Positions 9,746-20,701 of a DNA stretch of 64,000 nt are shown here, one piece after another (position 1 is the stretch's first letter; the number at the start of each line of letters is the position of its first letter). The position numbers were made by a program, and so were the translations under genes. Origin of the DNA: Monilinia fructicola (taxonomy: Eukaryota > Ascomycota > Leotiomycetes > Helotiales > Sclerotiniaceae); NCBI GenBank assembly GCA_008692225.1, contig VICG01000002.1, forward strand, positions 186,001 through 250,000, read 5' to 3'. The notes under the pieces are model-generated. The model made no database searches. It worked only from the letters and a program-made list of their open reading frames with translations, and was not told the origin of the DNA.

Positions 9746-12440
9746 CTAGGGTCGAAGCTGAATGCCATGAACTCGTGCTACATGGTTTTTAAAACGCATC
9801 AAATTGTCAAGAGTCAACCCCTCAGCTTTTGCATACAGGATGGCTGCAAACAAACATCTCCTCTGCAGGTCGATTGCGCAAATGAAATTTTTCAACGTGA
9901 TCCACATATGCGCGACACGACGAAAGGAGCGCGTTATTTGCTCATATGGAAGTCGTTCATTTCCAACACAAACGATGCATTGTGTCTTTGTGCAAACCAT
10001 AGGAATTTCATTGGCGAGCATTAAGGGATCTGTTGTTGAGGACTGTTTAGGTATGTTCTCGAAAGTTGAAGACGATCGTGGTTTGCGAGTTTGGAACTCT
10101 TGTCGAGAGGCGAGCGCGACCATAAGATTAATAGCCGAAATCTTGCGAGAGATGACATCTCGAGGACACAAGTCTTTGGAGAAATCGCACAAGATTTTTT
10201 GTACTTGATATCTTTCATCAAGTTGGTATTGGATGTTTGGCATATTGTCCTCCTCATTTTTTGTAGTTTTGTTGTCTTGCTTATGAAGTTGCTTTTCCAT
10301 CATCTCATTGTGAACGCGGAAAAAATAATCCTTCCTAAACTCCTTTTCAATCTCGTCTTTCAGACTTTTCTTGGCGTTGATAAGTTCTTTTTCGAAGGAG
10401 TTCATGTTGCTTTCGAAGTATTTCGGGCGCACATTTGATGAACTTGTGCTCCCACTTGATCTTAGTATGTATCTCCTTGAAACTTTTCTCAAGATCAACA
10501 ATATTGGGATCCGCAGCCAAGAGTGAACTCATCATCTGTGCTGGAACTGCTTTGGGAACACCCGGATTACAACGGATGCTCATATAAGTAAAAGCCCTTG
10601 TGAGTCCGTCATCGGATATCTCACTCTCGAGAAACGCATCTTGTACATTAAATCTGACGATGTTGTTTATGTAGGCCCCGTTGAAGACTCCGGTAAAAGG
10701 GTCGTGTCTCATCACTTGATCACGAACAGCATCTGAGGCAGCACCTAGGACAACCATCAACTTAGAGAAACAGACAAGAGCGGCAGGCGTGAGATACATA
10801 CCATCAACTGCGTTGGCTGTGCCACGACGAAAACAATAGCTCGTCAACTTATCTTCAAAGCCAGTGTCTCTTGCAAGGCGGTCAATGTAGAAGGCGTATG
10901 TGGAATATGTCATAGGTTCTATCTTCGACTTCACCCAGCCACCATCAGACGAAATAGACCGTCGGAAGATTGGTTTAGCAAGCCACTCTGGCTTCCAATG
11001 CACCTTCACAGCCTTCATACCCTGACCTCGAAGGTTCTGTCGTAAAGAAAGGATCCGCAGATCTATAGCCGTCGACGAGGATGGCGTCATCGCGAAATCG
11101 CCCGAGTTAATATATGTGAGATCGGACAGAGGATAGGAAGAGGATTCTCCCGGAATAAGAAGGTGGTCCTACAACAGTTAGGCAGAGCTGTAAATACAGA
11201 GAAGTGACATACGGTTTAGGCTTGTTATCGACTCCTTTATGATGCCGTAAATGAACTTCCATCGCAAGAAGATCTCTACCCCCTAGCTGCGGATTCTGTA
11301 CTATCCAGAGGCAGATATCCTCATAACAGAGAGCCTTGTATTGTCGTATCGGCTCGCCAAAGTCATTATATGTAGTATCACTGCAAGCCTGCGGTGTTGG
11401 TATGCCAGATGCATTGATCTCAGTAGCACAGCTATCGTTGGTACCCTTTGCCATTGCGGTATCTCTTCTATTACTGCTGTAGTCGTTGTCGGAGTCACCT
11501 TGGTAGTCTAGGTCGTCACCATCACCGTACTCAGAGCCATTGTTGTCATCATCGCTCTCATCGGTATATTTTGAATGCAGAGGTCGTTCGTCTTTGTCAG
11601 TCTTTGCCTCGCCAAGTGGATCTTCCCCAGCTTTGCCCTTTGATGAATGAACAAATTTCTGCAGGCCGACCACCCGTATATGATTGAAACAGCATTATCG
11701 TGGCTACATCATGTCGATCGTCCTCGGGTAGAAAAAACGGATTTCATCGCCAGACCAGTGCTGAGTAAGTAGTAAAAGTAGGTCGTCCGGTCCGGCCACT
11801 GGTTTGGGTTTTCGACGAGGTATCCAGCCCAAATTTGATTTTCAGTGTGCCGTTGATGTACTTCGGATATTGTTTAGCATAAACACACAGAAATACTATA
11901 AAAAAAGAAGATTCTAAGGTACCTTAATAACTTCATTTGAATCATTCGCATTCACAAAACTACCATTGATTCAGCGATAAAGCATTTTTGAAGTCCCGCC
12001 AGTATTGATTGACAGACTTTCTCTTTCCTTTCTTTTGCTTCTTCGCCAAATAAGTCTCGCAGACCCAATGGAGAAATAGCATCATTTATGCCTTTGTCGC
12101 AGTTTTGCGCTAGGATAGCTGTTCGCCAATGACCGATACCAATATTGATTGCAATATCTATATTATTTCTTAATCTGATGAAACTATAAAAGTGAAAGAT
12201 TTTACATACCTGATAAATTTCTGTCTGATATAGTAGATACTGGCTTTCGTATTCTCAGCATCAAGTGGCTGCAAAAACTGTGTATTGTTTCAGATCAACC
12301 CGCAAAAGTCGATAATCCTCTCCGCTAAGCATCTTCTCCTTCCTCTCCTTGAGTATTTTATTGTTATCGTTACGTCGTCTTAGAACATTCTGGAGCGTTT
12401 TAAGAGTATCTTCCGCTGGAATTTGGATGGTAGGCGCCAT
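9746..12440 (-). pseudogene. DUF3435 tyrosine recombinase (Starship captain-like), frameshifted
   Basis: On the minus strand ATG at 12440 (context ACTATGG) starts MAPTIQIPAEDTLKTL. Further pieces are ASIYYIRQKFI, the tyrosine-recombinase box I FQSYTGGRPAE near 11680, LLAMEVHLRHHKGVDNKPKP near 11240 before a GTATGT...GTTGTAG intron, TSYCFRRGTANAVDG near 10830 (box II Arg), MRHDPFTGVFNGAYINN near 10700 (His and candidate nucleophile Tyr), DDGLTRAFTYM, then a C-terminal zinc finger (CIVC, CSHPVC) and FKNHVARVH. DUF3435 proteins are site-specific recombinases that mobilise Starship elements in Pezizomycotina. Frames shift near 12290, 11650 and 11090 and twice around the zinc finger (about 9910 and 9830), with an in-frame TAG near 11710, so it is inactive. 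Confidence 0.85.
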
Positions 12441-12745
12441 AGTCGGTCGAGATTGGGACTGGATGAAGATAGAAGATTTGTATTCGAAGAAGGCTCGTGG
12501 ATTGTCGAAAACAAATAGTAATGAGAGAAGCTCGTGAGATACTGGAAATGAATAGGACGAGATATAAGCGAAGAAAGTAGATTCTATGGTTGTAAATGGT
12601 CATGGTAATTGAGCGGGCACTGCGAACATTTATATCGCAGACAGCCATCAAGGCAGAAAGGACAGGCAAGAGTTCCCATGGTGAAGAAGGGAAGACATGC
12701 CAAAATAGGACTTTGGGTCAACAACATGTTGGAAGGGCGCTTTTT

Positions 12746-12791
12746 GGGATGCGGGTTTCTGGGATGCGGGTTTCTGGGGATGCGGGTTTCT
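12746..12791 (+). repeat. Three tandem copies of a 15-bp unit
   Basis: GGGATGCGGGTTTCT occurs three times head to tail (the third with one extra G), about 310 bp upstream of the DUF3435 start codon. It could be part of the element's upstream end or promoter. Confidence 0.85.
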
Positions 12792-12856
12792 GAGGTGGGG
12801 GAAATTTAGTGTAATCACGTGTGCTGTAGGCAGGTTTAGCGAGCGGTTGAGGCTGC

Positions 12857-12890
12857 GTAAAACAGCGACAAAGCCCGCCGAAAACAGCAG
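12857..12890 (+). repeat. Direct repeat copy B beside DUF3435 gene
   Basis: Carries the GTAAAACAGCGAC core shared with copy A, then AAAGCCCGCCGAA, which recurs at 19893-19905. It lies upstream of the DUF3435 start. Confidence 0.5.
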
Positions 12891-12891
12891 T

Positions 12892-13219
12892 GCAAAACCG
12901 CTGTACTTAGACATATCGTATAATAAGTAGGTTCAGACTAAACTATAAATGTTTCTTTGAAGAAGAAAGGAAAGAAACAGTTCCTTGGAAACTTTTCAAT
13001 AATTGCAAAGTTATTTGCCTGATGCAATATTACAGGTAATGTTACCCGTAATGCCGCATATAATGTTTGCCGGTCACGTGATATTAAACCTAGCGAGGAC
13101 ATTCAGGTCTCTGTCAGGGTTCTACTATAGAACCCGAAAAGGGATCGAATCGTCACACAATTGAGCCACAGTCAAGCCACCAGAAGTGAGCCACTTTTTT
13201 TTGAATTATATTCAAAGAC
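12892..13219. other. Spacer left of the solo LTR
   Basis: No gene is seen. It contains a TCACGTGA palindrome at 13074-13081 and the left copy of the LTR target duplication at its end. Confidence 0.5.
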
Positions 13220-13529
13220 TGTTACAACGGTAACAATTGTGCACGGGACAAGTGTCACGTGATGGAGCCTTTGGAGCTTAGGATCCAAAAGGATCCCAAT
13301 TCAGGACAGAACTATAGGTTCTGTAGGAGAACGAAGATCTATATAAGGAATGGATTTCATTACATGTAGAGCTTCGTGCTCAAGATCAATCATTAGTTTA
13401 TATACTATAGTTACGAGAATTGCAACCAGAGTTATCCTTTGTATTGAACCCCTACTTGAAGTCTAGTCTAAACCACCTCGAGAGATCTCTAGACACTTCC
13501 ACGTGACCCTAGAGGCAGCTCCCGTAACA
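13220..13529. mobile_element. Solo LTR of an LTR retrotransposon, 310 bp
   Basis: The element begins TGTTAC and ends GTAACA, giving canonical TG...CA ends within a 6-bp inverted repeat. It is flanked on both sides by AAGAC (13215-13219 and 13530-13534), a perfect 5-bp target-site duplication. A TATATAAGG core-promoter sequence lies inside near 13340. No internal gag-pol region or second LTR is present, so it is a solo LTR left by recombination between the two LTRs of one insertion. The short length and TGTTA start suit a Copia-type element, but the superfamily cannot be proved. Orientation is unassigned, although the TATA box favours plus. Confidence 0.88.
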
Positions 13530-13534
13530 AAGAC

Positions 13535-14032
13535 TTTCTGACCATCGCAAAGTCAGTCTTCAGTGTGTGACGACTGGGTCCAAGACATAATCGATGATTG
13601 ATAATAAATAATGAATTGAAGTTAACAATCTATATTAAGAAATATCAAGTTATTGAATACAAGAATTAAAGATGCAATGTCCCTTTATACCTTTTGCTAG
13701 CAGGACCTCTGAGGTCCTGCTGGCAGAACTTTTCCCCTGCTCTGACAGGCATAATCCTTCAATCCGTCACACAGTGAGACTAACTGAAGTATTGGAAATA
13801 AGCAGGCACGTGATACTTCTCATATATATATATATATATATATATAGTCTGTAGCTCTCTTCTTCTCTCTCCCCTTCTTCCTTTCTCTCTATTCTTTCTT
13901 TCTTCTTAGCTTTACAGAAAGCATAATTTATTTGACCAAGATCAATATAAATCACATTACCAAGTTTTATTTCTGGAATGAAAGATGAGATTAGGTTATA
14001 TTCTAGAAAACGATAGACCGAAATACCGTTAA
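13535..14032. other. Spacer with (AT)n microsatellite
   Basis: Between the LTR and tRNA-Ala. It has a perfect hairpin-like AGGACCTCTGAGGTCCT near 13700 and a 25-bp (AT)n run at 13822-13846, followed by a pyrimidine-rich stretch. No coding frame is credible. Confidence 0.6.
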
Positions 14033-14104
14033 GGGCTTGTGGTTTAGTGGTATAATGTTCCCTTAGCATGGGAGAGGTCCGGCGTTCGATTCGCCGCTAG
14101 TCCA
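14033..14104 (+). tRNA. tRNA-Ala (anticodon AGC)
   Basis: The 72-nt sequence folds as a cloverleaf: acceptor strand GGGCTTG pairing with CTAGTCC apart from one mismatch, anticodon stem TTCCC/GGGAG closing the loop TTAGCAT (anticodon AGC), and a T stem CGGCG/CGCCG around TTCGATT. Discriminator A. There is no intron. A T6 run at about 14128-14133 is a plausible RNA polymerase III terminator. Confidence 0.9.
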
Positions 14105-15283
14105 ATAGTATTCATTTGAAAGAATAATTTTTTGCATTTTCAAATCTCTCTTCCGACTTCATTTTAAAAGGTGTTTCATCTTTACAATAGGTTGCATTGA
14201 GATGGAGATTTTTGTGTGTGCGTGTGTATGTGTAGAATTTAGCCGGAGTATACACGATCCCTTTTGCTAATAAAGGGGCCCAAGGGGGTTGGATTTTGTG
14301 CAACAGGAATGAATGACGGATATTTTGATTGGGGAAATATGGCGATATCTTCATCACGGATGCAGACGGCAAATTACTCTGTACAGGAAGCAGTATTGGA
14401 TGATCTGAGGGAAGCTCGGGGGGATGTACTTTTCGTGAGGGAGATGTTACAGTATGAGGATTAGCTTTGTTGGAGCGAGCGGACAGGACGGATACAAATG
14501 CGGAATGCGATGGGGATTGACTTATTCGGCGTGATGCAAGGAGGGAAGATACGGTGGAATAATGATGGGAGTTGGGACTTGGGAGCAATTGGCCTTTCTA
14601 CTCGTGTCTAGCAACGATCTCTTGATCCTTCCTTCCTATGCGATATTTTGGACTTGTGCTCTAGGAACAGACCTCGAATGTTTGGCTTTCTTGAAGAATA
14701 ATGTATGTACGGAGTATGTCCAGGTGTACTGGGTAGTACTAGGTATGCCTCGGAAATTATCTCCAAATCTATCTTTTGTGTTGGATGAAAAGCGAAAAGG
14801 GATAAAAGGGATAAAAGGGATAAAAGGGATAAAAGGAATAAAAAGGGATAAAAGGGATAAAAGGGATAAAAGGAATAAAGGGGATAAATAGTAGTCTTTC
14901 TTTAATATAGTTAATCATTGTTAATCGTCTACTCCGTACTAATCTATTACAAATGTAAAGTATAACGCAAACCTCGAAAGGATCAAAAATGTTTCTTATT
15001 CTTAATTATATCTACTTTAGTAATAATATCAAGATCAAGCCATTAGATTATTCGAGATATCTTTTTCCAGTATCTTTCTAAAGTACAAGACCGCTGTTCA
15101 ACCGATACGCCAATCATGATCTTCTTTTTCGTCGCCACCTCTTCTTTCCGTCTCCACCTATCTAAGAATTTCAAATCGATTCAAATCCACTCCAAAAAAA
15201 AAAAAACAATATCTTTTCCCTTTCTTTTTGAACAGAACATCTCGAGATCGAAAAAGGATGTAAAAAAATGGCAAAAAGATGAG
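14105..15283. other. Spacer between tRNA genes
   Basis: Overlapping frames on both strands (for example 14112-14588) show no recognisable domain or splice-supported model. The main feature is the GGGATAAAA minisatellite. The remainder is AT-rich. Confidence 0.5.
14797..14889 (+). repeat. (GGGATAAAA)n minisatellite
   Basis: About ten imperfect 9-bp units, including AGGAATAAA variants, in one array. Confidence 0.9.
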
Positions 15284-15371
15284 TCTCTCAGGCGTGAGTC
15301 GAACACGCGACATCCAGATCACAATGTACAATTACAGTCTGACGTCATAAACCCAACTAGACGACCGAGAG
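15284..15371 (-). tRNA. tRNA-Tyr (anticodon GUA) with intron
   Basis: Minus strand: acceptor CTCTCGG pairs with CTGAGAG (one G-U), anticodon stem TCAGA pairs with TCTGG, the loop starts CTGTAA (anticodon GTA), and the T arm is GCGTG/CACGC around TTCGACT, with discriminator A. The anticodon loop is 12 nt too long; the extra TTGTACATTGTG after position 37 is the intron at the canonical place. All eukaryotic nuclear tRNA-Tyr genes carry such an intron. Confidence 0.9.
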
Positions 15372-16441
15372 TTGTTCGAGTAGGCTCGAATGGTCACAAT
15401 TTGTTGTATTTGTTGGAGGTGAAGCAATATTTAAAATATATATACTAGCTCGTTCCATTGACGGAGATCACATAGTGGGTAATTATCATCTGTGGCTGCC
15501 CTGTGTTTGTGGCTAGTAGCATGTGTGGCCGTATCCTTCCGACATCACATGACATTTAATACATCTGGTCTCTTGGATAGTGGGTACATACCCAGGTAGG
15601 TGCTCTGAGAAACACCTCCCTGCCTAACAATCTATACAAGTAGTTCGTAAGAATTTACTGCCATGGGTGGATTGCCACTGCTCTATTGTTGGTCGTCTGC
15701 ATGGTTGAACCTTCCCGACCACCAATCGCGGGATATTCTAAATGATGATATCAATGATTAATTGATTAAAGTCTTCAGATATCATGAGTTTTTCACCCGG
15801 GACTAATTGCCATAGGTCCTTTCATCTTCTGTAAAAGATTGAGCAGATGCAAGGAGTGAAGAGAAGATCAGTTCTGACTCGGAATGTTACCGATGTTACG
15901 TTGCGGGTAATATTAAATGATGACGAGACGATGCCAGAATACAAGAGTCAAGACTGCACCAAGTGCCTTGCGATTGGGGAACGAGGTCGAAAAGTAAGTG
16001 ATCCAGTTGATCTCGGGAGAACAGTCATATTGGGTAGTGAATACGCCCATCAATAACCTGTATAAGTCACTAAAAAGGAACGATGAAGTTATTGTGTTTC
16101 TTTTGCAGGGCTTGATGATGAGCATCTCATTCTCTACAGAGTTTAGAAGGATGGACTGAAAGTCTAGCCACTGCAGCTATGTGGAAAATGGTGTGTGCCG
16201 GAAAACATGTGTACTTCTGAATTCCCTGGAAGGGAACTCATGTTCAAGGTGTTAACAGTCTATTTATAACCTCAATACTCATCTGAATGAAAACACATGA
16301 GGGAACCCCTATAAGCAAAGCAACACAAGACATTGAAAAAATCAACCGAAGAACTAAAACTTCCAGGACAAAACGCTCTGCATCCTCTGACCCTTCTAGC
16401 TCGCAGCCAGCCATTGTCAACACACCAAGTCTTTGAACCTC
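15372..16441. other. Spacer without a recognised gene
   Basis: A 70-codon frame at 15847-16056 and its antisense partner are the longest here, and neither shows a domain. The 3' flank of the PL7 gene lies at the right end. Confidence 0.45.
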
Positions 16442-17277
16442 TCAGTGTTGAACGTCGATAGCAAAGAAGTGAACCTCACTCTTGCTATTTCCCTGGTTAT
16501 AGTTACCAGCCTTGAAGTAACTCTTTGGGTTCTTCAACTCGTAAGTATTCAACACCTTTGCAGTGCCTCCATTGATGGATACACTCAATTTCCCCCCCTC
16601 ATAAGCAATCACATACGAGAACTTCGACCCAACGGCCACACTACCCACCTCCGTAACGATTTCATCACCCCCTCTCTCGTCTGTTCCACGCCCATGGAGA
16701 TAACGCCCTTCGAGTTGTAAAACAACTCGCACACGGGCTTGCTGGAAACACTGTCATCGATATGGATTTGTCCAATGACAGTTCCGTGCGCGGAATCATC
16801 AGCAGCGAGAACCTGGAGCGTAGCACTGAGTTTATTGGTGGCAGCACTCGGGCTCCAAGAGCTGGGACTGGCTTCGCGGAGCTCGGTGCGGCAGTGCTTG
16901 GAGTTGGCGGTGGTGACGCAGCCGGTGGATACACCGCCTGGGACCTTCATCACGACGGCGCCGTCGGCGGGAGAGGTGAAGAAATAATCTTTCTGGGTGT
17001 ATCCATTGCAGCCGGCAAGTTTGGAGCCAGCGATGGAATCGGGGTGGCCTTGCCTGAGATCCGGTGGGTAGTTGCAGTGTCCACTTGGAAAGGGCGATGT
17101 TTCCACCAGGGGCACAGGTAGGCTTCAAGTTACCAGAAGCGAGACCAGGACTGATAGCCGCGGAGGTGGAGGCGGCAGATACTTCTTTAGTCGTAGACTT
17201 TTGCGCAGGTGCGGCGATAGCAAGGCCCAGGAATGGGAGGAGAACGAGGAGTTGAATGATAGTGGATTTAGGAGACA

Positions 17278-17278
<1 letters not shown>
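16442..17278 (-). pseudogene. PL7 alginate-lyase-like secreted protein, two frameshifts
   Basis: ATG at 17278 opens a signal peptide (LLVLLPFLGLAIA), a Ser/Thr-rich spacer, then ALSKWTLQLPTGS. The catalytic-cleft motifs of polysaccharide lyase family 7 follow: RTELRE, QIHI and YFKAGNYNQ near the C-terminus. PL7 enzymes cleave glycuronan chains (alginate, sometimes glucuronan) by beta-elimination. The length (278 codons) suits a complete single-domain PL7. The frame shifts +1 near 17047-17056 and -1 at the C5 run 16668-16672 (plus strand), so the two cancel and both ends are in one frame. This is either a young pseudogene or two base errors. The (GAT)n tract lies immediately upstream of the start codon. 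Confidence 0.8.

Positions 17279-17280
<2 letters not shown>

Positions 17281-17360
<80 letters not shown>
17281..17360. repeat. (GAT)27 microsatellite in 5' leader
   Basis: An uninterrupted 80-bp trinucleotide run, three bases from the PL7 start codon. In the transcript it reads as CAT/ATC repeats. It is an obvious length-variable site. Confidence 0.95.
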
Positions 17361-17362
<2 letters not shown>

Positions 17363-18330
17363 TTTCAAATTGAATTTGGATGGAGAACAAAGTGAGACAA
17401 ATCTTATTGAACAAGTGAAGAATGGACCTAAAGAGAGTAAGAAAGACGAAATCAAATCAGAAGAGAATGAATTGATCTTGGATAATGCTACTACCTCCTC
17501 ACTCACCAACCCATACATATACAATCTTCAATAATGGCGTCCTCACATCAACATCTCTCCCACCCCATTCCATCACTCTATAATCTCCACCCCAACCCCA
17601 AAACCCTGACACAAAATCCTCCATACCCCAACTATAGAAATCCATCTCGCCCCATCCCATCCCATCCCATCCCATCCCACACCAAGCGCCCAGCGCAAAA
17701 CCATCAATCAGTACGCGAAAGAACATCCCCACATCCAACCCAAAACACAAACCCAGCCCTCCCCGCCCCACGCACCAACTGCAGCACGAATCCACCATCC
17801 TCCGAGAACCGAAGGGGACCCCACATTGCCCATAAGCATAAGGAGGATCCGCCTTACCTCAACCGAGATGACACAGTATTTTCGCCGGGGTCGTTCGAAC
17901 ATGGTAGTCGGGAGGTCGAGGGTGCGGGAGGATGCCAACTAATTTCTTGGTGTGGGGTGGTAAGCGGAGTTTGTCAGCGTTCCTGGGGATTATTCAGGCG
18001 TGCAGCGAAGGGGTGGTTGGTGTTTTGGGCGAGGACACCGAGGGGGTAGTGCTTTGGGAGGTCTGGGTGTAGGGGAGGGGGGTGCATTGGAGGGGAGTGC
18101 GGTATTTTGGGGGAGGGGTACGGGAGGAAGCGTGGGATTTGAGGTTGGGCTTGGTAGGGAATGAGGCGAGTGGTTGGGGTATTTTTGGTTTTTGGTGAAG
18201 GTTTGGTGGAGGAGGGGGGAGTGTATGGCGTAGTTGTTTGGGGTTGGGAGGATTGGGATTGTTTCTCTTGTAGGTGCTGACAGTGGTGGGTGGAGGATGA
18301 AGGATTGTGAAACGGGACTTACTCATCACG
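17361..18330. other. Low-complexity C- or G-rich spacer
   Basis: Strongly strand-asymmetric sequence: C/A-rich to about 17860 including a (CCCAT)n run at 17651-17679, then G/T-rich to 18300. The long frames on both strands are proline- or glycine-rich products of this bias and carry no domain. Confidence 0.6.
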
Positions 18331-20701
18331 AGAAGAGGCGGTAATCATTTGGACTTGGAAGGCACTTGAGCATATTGGAGATTGGTTGAACGATTATAAT
18401 CTCCCGACTTTATAGTGAGCGCGGAGCAAATCCTGTCGTTGCTGATTTGGTACTCGGAGACCGCTATATTATGTATGTCGCTGTATAAGTGAATGCCAAA
18501 GCAACAGTGGAAGCATCCATATATGGTACACATTATGATTATGCTGTATGTTGCTGCCGTTATTGTATGTCATGCAACGAACGCAATGCCAAAAGACAAT
18601 GATAATCATGGCAATGGCAATGGCGAGCATTTCAGCCGTCCCATTTCCATTCAAATGGCTCTAGTGACTTCACTATAGCACCCTCCCGTCCTTACCTCAA
18701 GAATATCATAATCATTCACTCGCTCATTGAACCCAAATGCCATTCAAAGCCTCCTCCTCATTCGCCAAAAGCCAACATTCCACCGCCGCCAACCCACCTT
18801 GCCGTCCTCGCTTAACCCACTCCATCAAAAGCCTCAAACATCCATCCACACAAGACAATAGCAAAAATTCAATCCCCAACAAAAGATGTGAATCCTCACC
18901 CTAATTCCATTGTAAAAATGAAGCAAAAAGTCTTTTGTAACCGCACCTCCCATGGCCAAGCCAAGGACTGACGGAGGATTGGTCAGGCGTTTAACCCTAT
19001 GGACGCCGAACGGTAGTCAAGAATCGTAAGCAGCCCACGCGATTGAAAACGCTTTTGTGATAGTATTTCGCACTATTGTGTTTTATATATGGCATGGCAG
19101 CGCTGATGCATGAAGCACTGGACATAGAGCCCACTTCATTTACTTTTCGCGAGTCTGTATCCCCCATTGTAAATAATCGATGCGACCAAATGCTCTTCAG
19201 CACACTTATTAAATGAATACACTCTGGATGCAATAGCGCACGCACTCTGGTTTTATCCTCCATTTCACGTCGCGTTCCATCTTCCCCTAAGCTGGAACCC
19301 AGAAGAGCACATGGTACTTCCAGGATAATCAATACAGACATTTGAAGTCATGCGCACCTCGATACACTTGAAGCTCGTCAATCGCAGATTCATCGTTTCC
19401 CCCAACAAAAACCAACGATAAGCACGGCAAAGATAATTGCCACCGAAATCCTCCTCGCAGTCGACACGGCGGACATCTTGCCCTAGATTCTCTCTCAGCA
19501 TCGACGAAACGCGTGGGGCTTGCCGACCGCAGAGCACCACACCATCGCAATGCTCAATCGCAACTGGTGAGAGGACGCAAATTTCCGACGCTCGATGATT
19601 CCCCGCGAGATAGAAAGGGGATTTCATGGAGCAGGACGCACCATCACCATCGCCGTCGCAGACGTGCCGGTCGCATGTGGGCGATTCGAGGAAAGCACCA
19701 AAGGAACGCTGCTTGCCTTAGCTTGCCGGCTAACGATACCCAGACCGACACATATATAGTCATCTTCGCCAGAGGATCAGTAACATGGAAGACGCTGATA
19801 TGGCATGATGATCTACGATATTCACCAAGAGGCCCATAGGCCCTGGAAGATGATCCGATCTAGATCTGTCCATTTTGGACGATGAGCGGGAATAAAGCCC
19901 GCCGAATATCAGTGCCATGTTTTAGAATTGGCGTGCCCGAGCTTGGTTGAACTCAAGCCTGGATTTCGTGCCCAGCAGCCTAAGTGTGGTAGTTATGGGC
20001 TAGTTCAGACAGAGACCCTCTGAATGAGCTGCATTATACGGATGAAGACAATGCCGTAATTATATACTTGGGAAAAGAAAACATCGGGTTCTCGCGCTCA
20101 AAATCAGCAGTCTTACTCGGTGAGATGAATGAGCCATGGATTTCAGCTCTCAGAAATATGTTCGTTCTTTCCCAGGTGCACACCGACCCATAAAAGCAAG
20201 GTTAGATCATGTGTTTTCTTGTCTTTTGTCGCTGACTTGTATTTCATTAACGCGTCTCATAGCAACCGCTGTCTATGCCATGTTCTTGTTATGTCTTTTG
20301 GAATGAATCCATAAAGCTAACAGGAGTCTCCTCACTTGAAAGTGCATTGACGTGGTGATAGAGGTTACTTCATGCTTGGTGGGCCCATATCTGTGCATGT
20401 TGCATGGTTGAAGTTGATACAGAACCATAAATGAGCACTGCAAGTCTCCTGGCAAGATTCAAGGATGGGTGAGAAATTCTAATGGCAATATGTTTAATTT
20501 TTTCCTGATAGAGATAAGATTTTTATGTACAATTCAAGACGGATCATTTCCAATGACATCTCAGACCGTACTAAATTGGTCCAATTGTTGAGGGCTTCTT
20601 TGCAGAATATTGCCAACTCTACGCCTCAATTCGAAACAGTGCCAAACGATGATGGTTGATTCTTAGCTGTTGGATACTTTTTAAGCACCAACAGCCGAAT
20701 G
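18331..20701. other. Long spacer without a recognised gene
   Basis: Overlapping frames of 60-120 codons occur around 18997-19840 on both strands, none with a domain or a supported exon chain. A motif AAAGCCCGCCGAA at 19893-19905 matches the repeat upstream of the DUF3435 gene. The right end is the 3' flank of the Zn2Cys6 gene. Confidence 0.45.

Noticed and set aside
1..12890. A complete Starship element with defined ends
   Set aside because: No left terminus, target duplication or empty-site evidence is available in the window; only the recombinase remnant and a direct repeat are supported.
14797..14889. CRISPR-like array
   Set aside because: It is a head-to-tail minisatellite without unique spacers, in a eukaryotic sequence.
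16832..17524. Long minus-strand frame extending the PL7 N-terminus through a poly-isoleucine tract
   Set aside because: The tract is the translated (GAT)n microsatellite; the ATG at 17278 starts a normal signal peptide, so the upstream part is leader.
17534..18329. Proline- and glycine-rich open frames on both strands
   Set aside because: They are produced by strong C/A and G/T strand bias, have no domain, and overlap one another.
18997..19627. Possible gene in overlapping minus-strand frames
   Set aside because: The frames overlap without a splice pair that joins them and show no recognisable motif.
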